DNA of 64,000 bases from Arachis hypogaea (taxonomy: Eukaryota; Streptophyta; Magnoliopsida; Fabales; Fabaceae). Under the pieces are notes generated by a model. The model saw only the letters and a list, made by a program, of their open reading frames with translations. It was not told the origin of the DNA and did not search any database. The stretch spans positions 91,422,745 to 91,486,744 of the forward strand of contig NC_092053.1 of the NCBI RefSeq assembly GCF_003086295.3, in the 5' to 3' direction. Shown piece after piece: positions 10,657 to 21,180 of the stretch; positions within the stretch are counted from its first letter, which is position 1, and every line of letters begins with the position of its first letter. The position numbers and the translations under genes are program-made.

Positions 10657-10691
10657 CACCAAACTTAGAGGTTTGCTTGTCCTCAAGCAAA
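10657..10691 (-). promoter_or_regulatory. Second AGGA hairpin with PPT-like sequence upstream of ORF2 (A)
   Basis: TTTGCTTG-AGGA-CAAGCAAA (minus strand, 10691-10672) is followed by TCTAAGTTTGGTGT (about 10669-10656), the same order as at the true PPT. It lies 25-60 nt upstream of the ORF2 ATG. A pyrimidine-rich tract precedes it, so the TTGAG inside the stem could serve as a splice acceptor. Confidence 0.6.
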
Positions 10692-11236
10692 AGAAAAGAA
10701 AGGAGAGGGATAGAAGGAGAGCTATGTGCAATTGTTGATGGAAGGGGAGGGAGGCCGAACCCAAATTTAAAGGGAGGGAGGGTGGGTTTTCGAAAAAAAA
10801 GATAAGGATATGATAAAAAAGATTGATTTGGAAAAGATAAGATAGAAGATATGATAAGAGAGGATATAGTTTAAAATTAAAAAGATATGAGAGATTTTTG
10901 AAAAAGATAGAACTAGATTTTGAAAAAGATAAAGTGGAGATTTTGAAAAAGATATTGATGAGTTGAAAAGATAGATTAGTTTTAAAAAAAAGGATTTGAA
11001 AAGAGTTGGATTGAATTTGCAAAGAGGCTTGGTGCTTATGGATTAAGATACATTTGATATTTTTAAAGAGGGATTTTTAGAAATTAGGAATTTTAGAAAT
11101 CAGGGTTCTTAACATGTTTATGCAAGAAATCATAAAATGAAACATGAAAATTAAGATTAAAATGAAAAATATGAAGAAAAATTGAATTTACCACCTCCCT
11201 GCCATCCTGGCATTTGAACGCCCAAACACTGCCTGT
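10692..11236 (-). other. Leader upstream of ORF2 in A
   Basis: No gene. On the minus strand the part next to ORF2 is pyrimidine-rich (CTCCTTTCTTTTC). The rest is low-complexity AT-rich DNA with repeated TTTTTCAAAATC-type words. The open frame reading through it upstream of 10632 is Phe/Leu/Ser-rich and looks non-genic. Confidence 0.5.
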
Positions 11237-11411
11237 TTTGGGCGTTCAACGCCCAAATGCTGCTCTCCTGGGCATTCAACGCCCAGTTGCTGCCATTACT
11301 GGCGTTCAACGCCCAGTGGGTGCCCATTTCTGGCGTTGAACGCCCAGATTGCTACCATTACTGGCGTTCAACGCCCAGTGGATGCCCATTTTGGGCGTTG
11401 AACGCCCAAAA
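11237..11411. repeat. Intergenic 30-31-bp palindrome array of element A
   Basis: Six palindromes are centred at 11247, 11277, 11307, 11338, 11369 and 11400. The first (11237-11257) is a perfect 21-bp palindrome about a single central base and the last (11389-11411) a perfect 23-bp one. Both arms change together (TGGCGTT/AACGCCA versus GGGCGTT/AACGCCC). A degenerate unit precedes them near 11215. The array sits between the gag-pol end and ORF2. Confidence 0.9.
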
Positions 11412-11576
11412 TACACTTTTACTGGTGTTTTCTTGCCAGTGTGCTCTTTTTCTCTGTTTTGTGTGCCGAATCCTTCTGTAACTCTGTGGACTTATACAAA
11501 TGATTCCTCACCTTAGTGTTAGTGAACAAATAAAAATAAAAATAGGGCAAAATGCTTAGAGGATTAATGCCCCATG

Positions 11577-11594
11577 GCTGGGTTGCCTCCCAGC
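11577..11594 (-). promoter_or_regulatory. Stem-loop after gag-pol of element A
   Basis: On the minus strand GCTGGG (11594-11589), loop AGGCAA, CCCAGC (11582-11577). The stop codon is 41 nt upstream. The stem is related by base-pair swaps to those at 543, 24911, 46458 and 59213. Confidence 0.65.
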
Positions 11595-11635
11595 AAGCGC
11601 TTCTTTATTGTCTTTAGCTGGACGTTGCTGAGCTT

Positions 11636-14600
11636 TTAGTCTAGTTTCAGCCTTGAGCACTCTTGCTCAACGTTGCCTTCAAGATAGTGCTTGATTCTCT
11701 GTCCATTGACAATGAACCTCTTATCAGAATCAATATCTTGAAGCTCTACATAGCCATATGGTGATACACTTGTAATCACGTATGGTCCCCTCCACCGGGA
11801 TTTCAATTTCCCGGGGAATAGCCTGAGTCTAGAGTTGAACAGCAGAACCTTCTGTCTTGGCTCAAAGATTCTAGATGACAGCTTTCTGTCATGCCACTTT
11901 TTTTATTTCTCTTTATGAAGCTTGGCATTTTCGAAAGTTGTGAATCTGAACTCCTCTAGCTCATTTAGCTGGAGCAATCTTTTTTCTCCTGCTAATTTGG
12001 TATCAAAGTTTAGGAATCTGGTTGCCCAGTAGGCCTTATGTTCCAGTTCCACGGGCAGGTGACATGCCTTACCATACACAAGTTGGTATGGAGAGGTCCC
12101 TATAGGGGTCTTGAATGCTGTTCTGTAAGCCCACAGAGCATCATCCAAGCTCCGTGCCCAATCCTTTCTACGGGTATTTACTGTCCGTTCTAGGATTCTC
12201 TTTAATTCTCTGTTAGAGACTTCAGCTTGCCCATTAGTTTGTGGATGATATGGAGTAGCCACCTTATGGCGAATTCCATACCGAACCATGGCAGAGTAAA
12301 GCTGTTTATTGCAGAAGTGAGTGCCCCCATCACTGATTAGCACTCTAGGGACACCAAACCTGCTAAAGATATGTTTCTGGAGGAACTTCAGCACTGTCTT
12401 AGTATCATTGGTGGGTGTGGCAATGGCCTCAACCCATTTTGATACATAGTCAACTGCCACTAGAATATAAGTGTTTGAGTAAGATGGTGGGAAAGGTCCC
12501 ATGAAGTCAATTCCCCATACGTCAAACAACTCAATTTCCAAGATTCCTTGTTAAGGCATGGTGTAACCATGAGGCAGATTACCAGCTCTTTGGCAACTGT
12601 CACAGTTACGTACAAACTCTCGGGAATCTTTATAGAGGGTGGGCCAATAGAAGCCACATTGGAGGACCTTGGTGGCTGTTCGCTCACCTCCGAAATGGCC
12701 TCCATATTGAGATCCGTGGCAATGCCATAGGATTCTCTGTGCTTCTTCTCTAGGCACACACCTACGGATTATTCTGTCTGCACATCTCTTAAAGAGATAG
12801 GGTTCATCCCACAAGTAGTACTTTGCATCAGTAATTAATTTCTTCTTTTGTATCTTGTTGTACTCCTTGGGTATGAACCTTGCAGCTTTATAGTTTGCAA
12901 TATCGGCAAACCATGGTGCTTCCTGAATGGCAAATAAATGCTCATCCGGAAAAGTCTCAGAGATCTCAAGAGAGGGGAGGGGCGTCCCTTCTACTGGCTC
13001 TATCCGGGACAGATGATCAGCCACTTGGTTCTCTGTCCCTTTTCTGTCTCTTATTTCTATATCAAACTCTTGCAGAAGCAACACCCATCTGATGAGCCTG
13101 GGTTTTGAATCCTGCTTTGTGAGTAAATATTTAAGAGCAGCATGATCAGTATAAACAATCACTTTTGATCCTACTAGGTATGATCTGAACTTGTCAATGG
13201 CGTAAACCACTGCAAGTAATTCTTTTTCTGTGGTTGTGTAATTCTTCTGGGCATCATTTAGAATGCGACTAGCATAATAAATGACATGCAGAAGCTTATC
13301 ATGCCTCTGTCCCAACACTGCACCAATGGCGTGATCGCTGGCATCACACATTAGCTCAAATGGTAATGTCCAGTCTGGTGCAGAAATGACTGGTGCTGTG
13401 ACCAGCTTAGCTTTCAGCGTTTCAAACGCCTGCAAGCACTCTGTGTCAAACACAAATGGCGTGTCAGCAGCTAGCAGATTGCTTAGAGGTTTTGCGATTT
13501 TTGAAAAATCCTTTATAAACCTCCTATAGAATCCTGCATGCCCCAGAAAACTTCTGATTGCCTTAACATTGGCAGGTGGTGGTAATTTTTCAATTACCTC
13601 TATTTTTGCTTGATCCACCTCTATTCCCTTGTTTGAGATTTTATGCCCAAGAACAATCCCTTCAGTCACCATGAAGTGACATTTTTCCCAGTTTAAAACT
13701 AGGTTGGTCTCTTGGCATCTTTTCAGAACAAGTTTCAGGTGATCAAGACAGGAGCTGAATGAGTCTCCATATACTGAGAAGTCATCCATGAAGACTTCCA
13801 GAAATTTTTCCACCATATCAGAGAAAATAGAGAGCATGCATCTCTGAAAGGTTGCAGGCGCATTACACAGCCCAAATGGCATCCTTCTATAAGCAAACAC
13901 TCCAGATGGACATGTGAATGCTGTTTTTTCTTGATCCTGAGGATCTACTGCAATCTGGTTATAGCCTGAGTAGCCATCCAAAAAGCAATAATAATCATGA
14001 CCTGCTAGTCTTTCTAGCATCTGGTCTATGAATGGTAAAGGAAAATGATCCTTTTTGGTGGCTGTATTGAGCCTTCTGTAGTCAATACACATGCGCCACC
14101 CTGTAACTGTTCTTGTAGGAACCAGTTCATTTTTTTCATTATGAATCACTGTCATGCCTCTCTTTTTTGGGACGACTTGTACAGGGCTCACCCAGGGGCT
14201 ATCAGAAATAGGATAAATAATCCCAGCCTCTAGTAATTTGGTGACCTCTTTCTGCACCACTTCCTTCATGGCTGGATTTAGCCGCCTCTGTGGTTGAACC
14301 ACTGGTTTGGCATTATCCTCCAATAGGATTTTGTGCATGCATCTAGCTGGGCTTATGCCCTTAAGGTCACCTATGGACCACCCAAGAGCTGTCTTGTGTG
14401 TCCTTAGCACTTGAATAAGTGCTTCCTCTTCCTGTGAATTTAAGGCAGAGCTTATGATCACTGGAAAAGTGTCACCTTCTCCCAGAAATGCATATTTCAA
14501 GGATGGTGGTAATGGCTTGAGCTCGGGTTTAGGAGGTTTTTCTTCTTCCAGAAGAATTTTCAGAGGCCCTTTCATGTCCTCTAAATCCTCTAAATCAGGC

Positions 14601-16744
14601 TGAACATCTTTAAAGATGTTTTCCAACTCTGATTCGAGACTCTCAGCCATGTTGATCTCTTCTACCAAAGAGTCAATAAGATCAACTTTCATGCAGTCTT
14701 TTGATGTGTCTAGATGCTGCATGGCTTTGACAGCGTTCAACTTAAACTCATCATCATTGACTCTCAGGGTTATTTCCCCCTGTTGGACGTCAATGAGGGT
14801 TCGTCCAGTTGCTAGGAAGGGTCTTCCTAGAATGAGAGTAGCACTCTTGTGCTCCTCCATTTCCAGCACAACAAAGTCAGTGGGAAAGGCGAATGGCCCA
14901 ACTCTGACAATCATGTCTTCAATCACGCCTGATGGGTATTTAGTGGAGCCATCAACAAGTTGGAGACATATCTGGGTTGGTTTAACTTCTTCAGTTAAGC
15001 CAAGCTTTCTGATAGTGGATGCAGGTATTAGGTTGATGCTTGCCCCAAGATCGCATAAAGCTGTCTTGGTGCATTGACCTTCTAATATGCATGGTATCAG
15101 AAAACTCCCAGGGTCTTTAAGCTTTTCAGGAAAGCTTTTCAGAATGACTGCACTGCATTCTTCAGTGAGGATAACTCTTTCTGTTTCTCTCCAATCCTTT
15201 TTATGACTCAAGATCTCTTTCATGAATTTGGCATAAGAAGGTATTTGCTCAAGTGCTTCTGCAAATGGAATCTTTATTTCAAGAGTCCTGAGGTAATCTG
15301 CAAAGCGAGCAAATTGCTTATCCTGCTCCTCTTTCCGGAGTTTTTGAGGATAAGGTATCTTGGCTTTATATTCTTCAACCTTAGTTGCTGTAGGTTTATT
15401 GCCTACAGAAGTGGTTGAAGAAGCCTTTTTAGAGGGGTTGTCATCAGCACGTGTGTGTGTCTGATCCCTCACTGGCAATTGAGTGCTAGAGTTAGAAGCT
15501 GGAGTGACGTGAGATGCCAACTCATTGTCTGTTCCTGGCGTCTGAACGCCAGAACTGTGCCCATTTTGGGTGTTCAGCGCCAGATCTTCCCCATTTTGGG
15601 CGTTCAACGCCAGATCCTTGCCTATTTCTGGCGTTGAACGCCAGTCCTGCCTTGTTTCTGGCGTAGAACGCCAGTCCTGAGCATGGTCTGGGCGTTCAGC
15701 GCCAGCTTTCCACCAAATTTCTGGCGTTTTAATTCCAGAATTACTTTTCCCTGGGCTCTTACTGTCCTCAGGTGAATTTTGGGTGGTTTGCTCATTTCTT
15801 AGCTTCTTGCTGCCTTGAAGTGGGGTATTTAATGTTTTTCTACTTCTTAATTGAACTGCTTGGCATTCTTCCATTATTTGCCTTGAAAGCTGCTGCTTTG
15901 TTTGCTTAAAATGTTCTTCCATATGTATATTAGCCATCCTTGTCTCTTGTAGTCTATCCTTGAATTCGGCTAACTGCTTTGTTAGAAAGTCCAATTGCTG
16001 ATTGAATTCAGCAGCTTGTTTTACAGGGCTGAGTTCAGCAGTTGCTGTCTTAACCTCTTCTTTCATGGAAGGGTCACTACCTAGGTATAGATGCTGATTC
16101 CTGGCAACAGTATCAATGAGCTCTTGAGCCTCTTCAATTGTCTTTCTCATGTGGATAGATCCACCAGCTGAGTAATCTAGAGACATCTGAGCTCCATCTG
16201 CAAGCCCATAATAGAAGATGTCTAACTGAACCCACTCTGAAAACATTTCAGAGGGGCATTTTCGTAGCATCTCTCTGTATCTCTCCCAGGCATCATAAAA
16301 AGATTCACTATCTCCTTGTTTAAAGCCTTGGATGTCCATCCTTAGCTGTGTCATCCGTTTTGGGGGGAAGTATTGATTCAGGAATTTTTCTGTCAGTTGT
16401 TTCCATGTCTTTATGCTGGCCTTAGGTTGGTTATTCAACCACCGCTTAGCTTGATCTTTTACAGCAAATGGAAACAGTAATAGTCTGTAGACATCCTGAT
16501 CTATTTCTTTATCATGTACTGTGTCAGCAATCTGTAGAAACTGTGCCAGAAACTCTGTAGGTTCTTCCTATGGAAGACCGGAATATTGGCAATTTTGCTG
16601 CACCATGATAATGAGCTGAGGATTCAACTCAAAGCTACTGATTCCAATGGAGGGTATGCAGATACTACTCCCATATGAAGCAGTAGAGGGGTTAGCATAT
16701 GACCCCAGAGTCCTCTTGGACTGTTCATTACCACTTAGATCCAT
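11636..16744 (-). pseudogene. gag-pol of element A, single frame with three stop codons
   Basis: From ATG 16744 to TAA 11636 there are 1703 codons in one frame with no frameshift. In-frame stops are TAG at codon 59 (16570-16568), TAA at 1398 (12553-12551) and TAA at 1614 (11905-11903). Domains in order: Gag (WERYREMLRKCP near residue 155), palindrome-encoded linker (about 340-405), protease with DLGAS at 565-569 and ILGRPFLA near 638, RT with FLDGYSGYNQ near 921 and FMDD at 985-988, RNase H (CDAS near 1133, TDHAAL near 1199), and integrase with an HHCC zinc finger (about 1341-1384) and D1413, D1472, E1508. The last two catalytic residues are 35 apart, as expected for DD(35)E. A GPY-like motif follows the third stop. 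No CCHC knuckle is visible in Gag. Confidence 0.93.
15536..15737. repeat. Palindrome array inside the gag coding region of A
   Basis: Seven units of the CTGGCGTTGAACGCCAG type have centres near 15543, 15575, 15605, 15636, 15666, 15697 and 15729, spaced 30-32 bp. Because 31 is not a multiple of three, units are read in different frames and give peptides such as DWRSTPE and ALNAQN between Gag and protease. Sequence and period match the LTR and intergenic arrays. Confidence 0.85.
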
Positions 16745-17353
16745 GATGGAGAAAGGGAGATGATGTAAAAAAAATATTTTTATTTTTATTTATTTATTTA
16801 TTTATTTATTTCGAGAATAAAATAAATTAAAATAAAATAAATAAAAATAGGTGAAGATTTTCGAAAAAATGAGGGGAGAGAAAGTGGTAAGGAAGTTTTG
16901 AAAAAGATATGATTTGGAAAAAATTTTAAATTAAAAAAATCTGAATTTTTTTTAAAATAATTTTCGAAAATTTGTTTTATAAATAGAGAGAAAAGATATT
17001 TTTGAATTTAGTGAGGAAAGAGAAAAACAATAAATTAGCACAAGATTTAAAATTTTTAGATCTAATGCTCCTAGTTTTTGAAAATTTTGGAAGGAAAACA
17101 CCAAGGAACACCAAACTTAAAATTTTTAGAAAATCAAACTAAAATTTTCGAAAAACACAGAAAAATCAACAAGAAAACACCAAACTTAAAGTTTGGCACA
17201 AAATTTAATAGAAAAATTATTTTTTTTGAAAAAATTTTTTAATAAAACTGGTGCCCAATCATCAAGAACAATAATAAGGGACTCTAAACCAAAAAGAAAA
17301 ATTTTTCTAATCTAAGAAACAAAATAAACCTTCAGTTGTTCAAACACGAACAA
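16745..17353 (-). other. 5' leader of element A
   Basis: No ORF. It contains a TTTA/TTTTA microsatellite at about 16772-16813 and A/T-rich tracts. Two PPT-like copies of AACACCAAACTTAAA (plus strand) lie at 17107-17121 and 17176-17190. Confidence 0.6.
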
Positions 17354-17371
17354 TCCCCGGCAACGGCGCCA
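17354..17371 (-). promoter_or_regulatory. Primer-binding site (tRNA-Asp) of element A
   Basis: On the minus strand TGGCGCCGTTGCCGGGGA lies 6 nt after the 5' LTR. It is complementary to the 3' end of plant tRNA-Asp (known 3' end TCCCCGGCAACGGCGCCA), which primes minus-strand cDNA. Confidence 0.93.
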
Positions 17372-17377
17372 AAAATT

Positions 17378-18913
17378 TGGTGCACGAATTATGAATCACA
17401 CTTTTCACAACTCGTACCACTAACCAGCAAGTGCACTGGGTCGTCCAAGTAATACCTTACGTGAGTAAGGGTCGAATCCCACGGAGATTGTTGGTTTGAA
17501 GCAATCTATAGTTATCTTGCAATTCTTAGTCAGGAAGTCAATTATATTTATCAGTTGAATTGCGAATGAACAAGAGAGCATGGGTTAAAAGTTACTTGTT
17601 ATGCAGTAATGGAGAGTATGTTGGGGTTTTGGAGATGCTTTGTCTTCTGAATCTCTGCTTTCCTCTGTTCTCTGATTCACGCACGCACGTCCTTCTATGG
17701 CAAGCTGTGTGTTGGGGCATCACCGTTGTCAATGGTTACATCCCCTCCTCTTGTGAAAATGGTCCAAATGCTCTGTCACAGCACGGCTAATTATCTGAGG
17801 TTCCCGATCATGCTGGAATAGGATTCACCCTCCTTTTGCGTCTGTCACCACGCCCAGCACTCGCGAGTTTGAAGCTCGTCACAGTCATTCAATCCCTGAA
17901 TCCTACTCGGAATACCACAGACAAGGTTTAGATTTTCCGGATTCTCATGAATGCCGCCATCAATCTGGCTTATACCACGGAGATTCTGATTAAGGAATCT
18001 AAGAGATATTCATTCAATCTGATGTAGAACGGAGGTGGTTATCAGACACATGTTCATGGATTGAGGAAGGTGATGAATGTCACTGATCATCACCTTCTCC
18101 ATAGTTAGGCGCGAATGGATATCTTAGATAGGAACACGCATGTTTGAATAGAAAACAGAAATACTTGCATTAATTCATCGAGACACAGCAGAGCTCCTCA
18201 CCCCCAACAATGGAGTTTAGAGACTCATGCCGTCAAAGAGTACAAAGTTTAGATCTAAAATGTCATGAGATACAAAATAAGTCTCTAAAAGTTGTTTAAA
18301 TACTAAACTAGTAGCCTAGGTTTACAGAAATTGAGTAAACTATAACAGATGGTATAGAGATCCACTTCTGGGGCCCACTTGGTGTGTGCTGGGGCTGAGA
18401 CTTAAGCAATTTACGTGCATAAGGCCATATTGGGCGTTCAACGCCAGGTTTGGATCCATTTCTGGCGTTGAACTCCAACTTTTAATCCTTTTCTGGCGCT
18501 GGACGCCAGAATTGGGCAGAGAACTGGCATTGAACGCCAGTTTACGTCGTCTATCCTTGAGCAAAGTATGGACTATTATATATTTCTGGAAATCCCTGGA
18601 TGTCTACTTTCCAACGCAATTGGAAGCACACCATTTCGAGTTCTGTAGCTCCAGAAAATCCACTTTGAGTGCAGGGAGGTCAGAATCCAACAGCATCAGC
18701 AGTCCTTTTTCAGCCTGAATAAGATTTTTGCTCAGCTCCCTCAATTTCAGCCAGAAAAATACTTGAAATTACAGAAAAACACACAACTCATAGTAAAGTC
18801 CAGAAATATGAATTTTTCCTAAAAACTAATGAAAATAAACTAAAAACTAACTAAAACATACTAAAAACTATATGAAATTAACCCCAAAAATTGTATAAAA
18901 TATCCGCTCATCA
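17378..18913 (-). repeat. 5' LTR of element A
   Basis: 1536 bp, TG...CA, same length as the mate. Most differences from 6905-8440 are C/T or G/A. It carries the palindrome array (18431-18540) and the TATA-like box (18574-18582). Confidence 0.95.
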
Positions 18914-18918
18914 GAGTT
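18914..18918. repeat. Target-site duplication GAGTT (right) of element A
   Basis: Identical to 6900-6904. Removing A joins 6904 to 18919 in one chromovirus-like LTR. Confidence 0.95.
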
Positions 18919-21025
18919 CTTGAAGTTTAAAGTTGTTCTTGATTAGATTTAGGAAGAAAAAGTGAACTTGGAAGCTCACTAGGTGCATCCGATATTTGGG
19001 GCAGAAAACTAAGGTAGCATTTGGTGAATATAATCTTGATTAATTGTATTTGAGTTGTGTAATTGTTGTATGATTTGGTTGTGCTCGAGATTGATTGTTT
19101 CTATGAGTGATTTTTGTTGAAATTTAGGTAAAAATTTGATGTTATTCAAACTATGAATTTTGTTCTTGAGGGCTGCTGGAAATTCGAACCCTAGGTCTTA
19201 AATTGGGGATGAATTTGTGTTGAAATCAATTGGAAATCATGGGGCTTTAGTAGCTGCTAATTTATTTTGAATTATAGTAAAAATCGGTTACCGAAAAGAT
19301 TGAAAAACAGATCAAAATTGAAGAAAGAATCTGAAAAATTTACGTAGAACACGAAGAACACTTTGAGTTTTACCAAGAATACTCAAGAACAACCCTTTTA
19401 TCCATTTTAGGGTTAAAGTGTAAATATTATTATGTTTTGGGGTGGCAAGGATAAATACTAAAAGTTTAGGAGGTTAAAGTATAAATATCAAAAGTTATGG
19501 GGGTCAAAATATGATTTTTAAAAAATTTTGGGATCAAAATATAATTTTTGAAAATTATGATATTATTAAAAATACTTAATAATAAAATATTAAATATTAT
19601 TATTTTATCAAATAATATTATTTTAATAGAAAATAATAAAACAATGGTAACAAGACAATTTTTCCTAAAAGTTTTAGGAAGACAACTTTAAATCCAGAAT
19701 CTTATAATTACCTTCATAAAATATCTAGGGAGTGGTAAGAAGTAAGAACATGTTAGTGAGGCAAGAATAAAAGAAGGATAAAATGTTAAAGAAAAGATAA
19801 AGTTAAAGAAAAAGAAATTGAAACTCTAAAGTAAAGATGGAAATCACTTAGGAAAACAAATTAGAAGTAACATAGTACTTGACATTGCGTTTAGGGTTAG
19901 GTAAAATATGAAACTTAAACTGGTTCAGCATAGACTTAATGAACCTATGCTTGAGACATGATGGCTATTCATACCAAAATCTGAATAAGTCGCAAAGTAA
20001 AAAGTTAAACAAGATCAAAGAAAGAACAATTGTTGTGTGTTGATCTCGGGATAGCCCACGAACTGAGGATCGCTATTTTGTTGTGTGTTGATCTCGAGAA
20101 TGCCCACGAACTAAGAATCGTTGTTTCCCTTGTGCGTATATTATGGCTTCGGGCTTTGCGCCGACTGCCGGTAGTCACGAAGGAGTGGTATTCTTACCAC
20201 CGGCACGTATACACGAAAGATGCAATGGAAAACCATATCCAGGAATAGTTCCTAGGTAATGTCGGGCTGCAGGGTGTAAATTTACACGTGAGGTCATGGC
20301 CTACATAGGACATACATGCATCATACGTGGTTGCACATTCTCTTTATTATGATTGTTGTATGAATGTATGCTTTCTTTGTTTGTATTCGATTCTCAATGT
20401 TTACTGTGTGCTATTGTCTTGTATTTCTCTGTTTGTATTCTATTTCTCAGTTTTCTCTATTTATCTATTCTCTATGTTTTCTTTTATTTATTGCAAAATA
20501 TATTATTGATTGATAAGCACAACAAAAGTGATTAACATGACTAATTAGTCTGATTCTACTAAGAACTCCCCAGTTCTTACCCCTTCTCTCTCTCCCCCTT
20601 CAGATGGAAGCAGGAGTACCTTTTCGTAATCTACTGATGATCGTTCCGCAAAGAAAATTCTGCTCTAGATAGTCTTCTGAGTCTAGAGCGAACTTTGTTT
20701 TCTGTTTATATGAATATACTGTAAGACTAGTCAACGTCTACACCCTGTCTATTTACAAACTTTAACTCAGATTTTCCGTACGAGGTTCCTGATAGGTAGC
20801 TACTTAATAGAGTGCCAGTGAGTTGTCCCAGGACGAAGTATGATCGTGTAGGAAAGTAGTAGAAGATAATATGCCTTTTGATGACATTCAACCTAACCTG
20901 AATTTTGAAGACCTAGAACGTACTTCCCTTGCTTTTGTAGTTTAGAGGAATTAGGTAAGTATAGAGTTTAGGCTAGCTTGGGTGCCAGCTTAGAGACTTT
21001 TTGAATAGGTCAGGGCCTGGTATGT

Positions 21026-21085
<60 letters not shown>

Positions 21086-21180
21086 TTATTTAGTTATTTC
21101 TAGGGGTATCCTAACTAAAATCTATACTCTAATAAAGGTTGGATAACTGAATGTTGTTAACTGCTTAAGATGTATATAAA
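18919..21180 (+). mobile_element. Chromovirus-like LTR J, right piece
   Basis: No gene. The segment around GGTTCAGCATAGACTTAATG (about 19922-19942) matches the reverse complement of 48440-48475 in element B, which identifies it as a related LTR. A 48-bp tandem duplication lies at about 20032-20127 (GTTGTGTGTTGATCTCG repeated). A TA microsatellite occupies about 21027-21081. No terminal GGGATGTTACA is present, so the right end is truncated. Confidence 0.55.

Larger units (their letters stand above)
6905..18913 (-). mobile_element. Element A: full-length Athila-type Ty3/gypsy retrotransposon
   Basis: The element is 12,009 bp with two 1536-bp LTRs, a 5-bp target duplication, a tRNA-Asp PBS, one gag-pol frame, ORF2 and a PPT. 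It reads on the minus strand, so its 5' LTR is on the right. The protease motif DLGAS, an uninterrupted RT-RNase H-integrase order, no chromodomain and an extra ORF after integrase fit the Athila/Calypso lineage. A hand count gives roughly 30 substitutions between the LTRs (about 2%), mostly transitions. It is a young copy, yet it carries three stops in gag-pol and further damage in ORF2. Confidence 0.95.

Noticed and set aside
10633..11022. N-terminal extension of ORF2 in A with hydrophobic stretches, possibly a signal peptide
   Set aside because: It reads through low-complexity leader DNA. The conserved basic N-terminus starts at the internal ATG 10632, as in C and H.
11237..11411. Regularly spaced repeats resembling a CRISPR array
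   Set aside because: The units are palindromes with short similar spacers inside a plant retrotransposon. There are no cas genes and no unique spacers.
17354..17371. 3' end of a tRNA-Asp gene
   Set aside because: Only 18 nt match, with no cloverleaf. The position next to an LTR makes it a primer-binding site. The same holds for 36858, 47685 and 63397.
20030..20248. Small plus-strand ORF with repeated LCVDLG peptide
   Set aside because: The repeat is a 48-bp DNA duplication inside LTR J and has no protein context.
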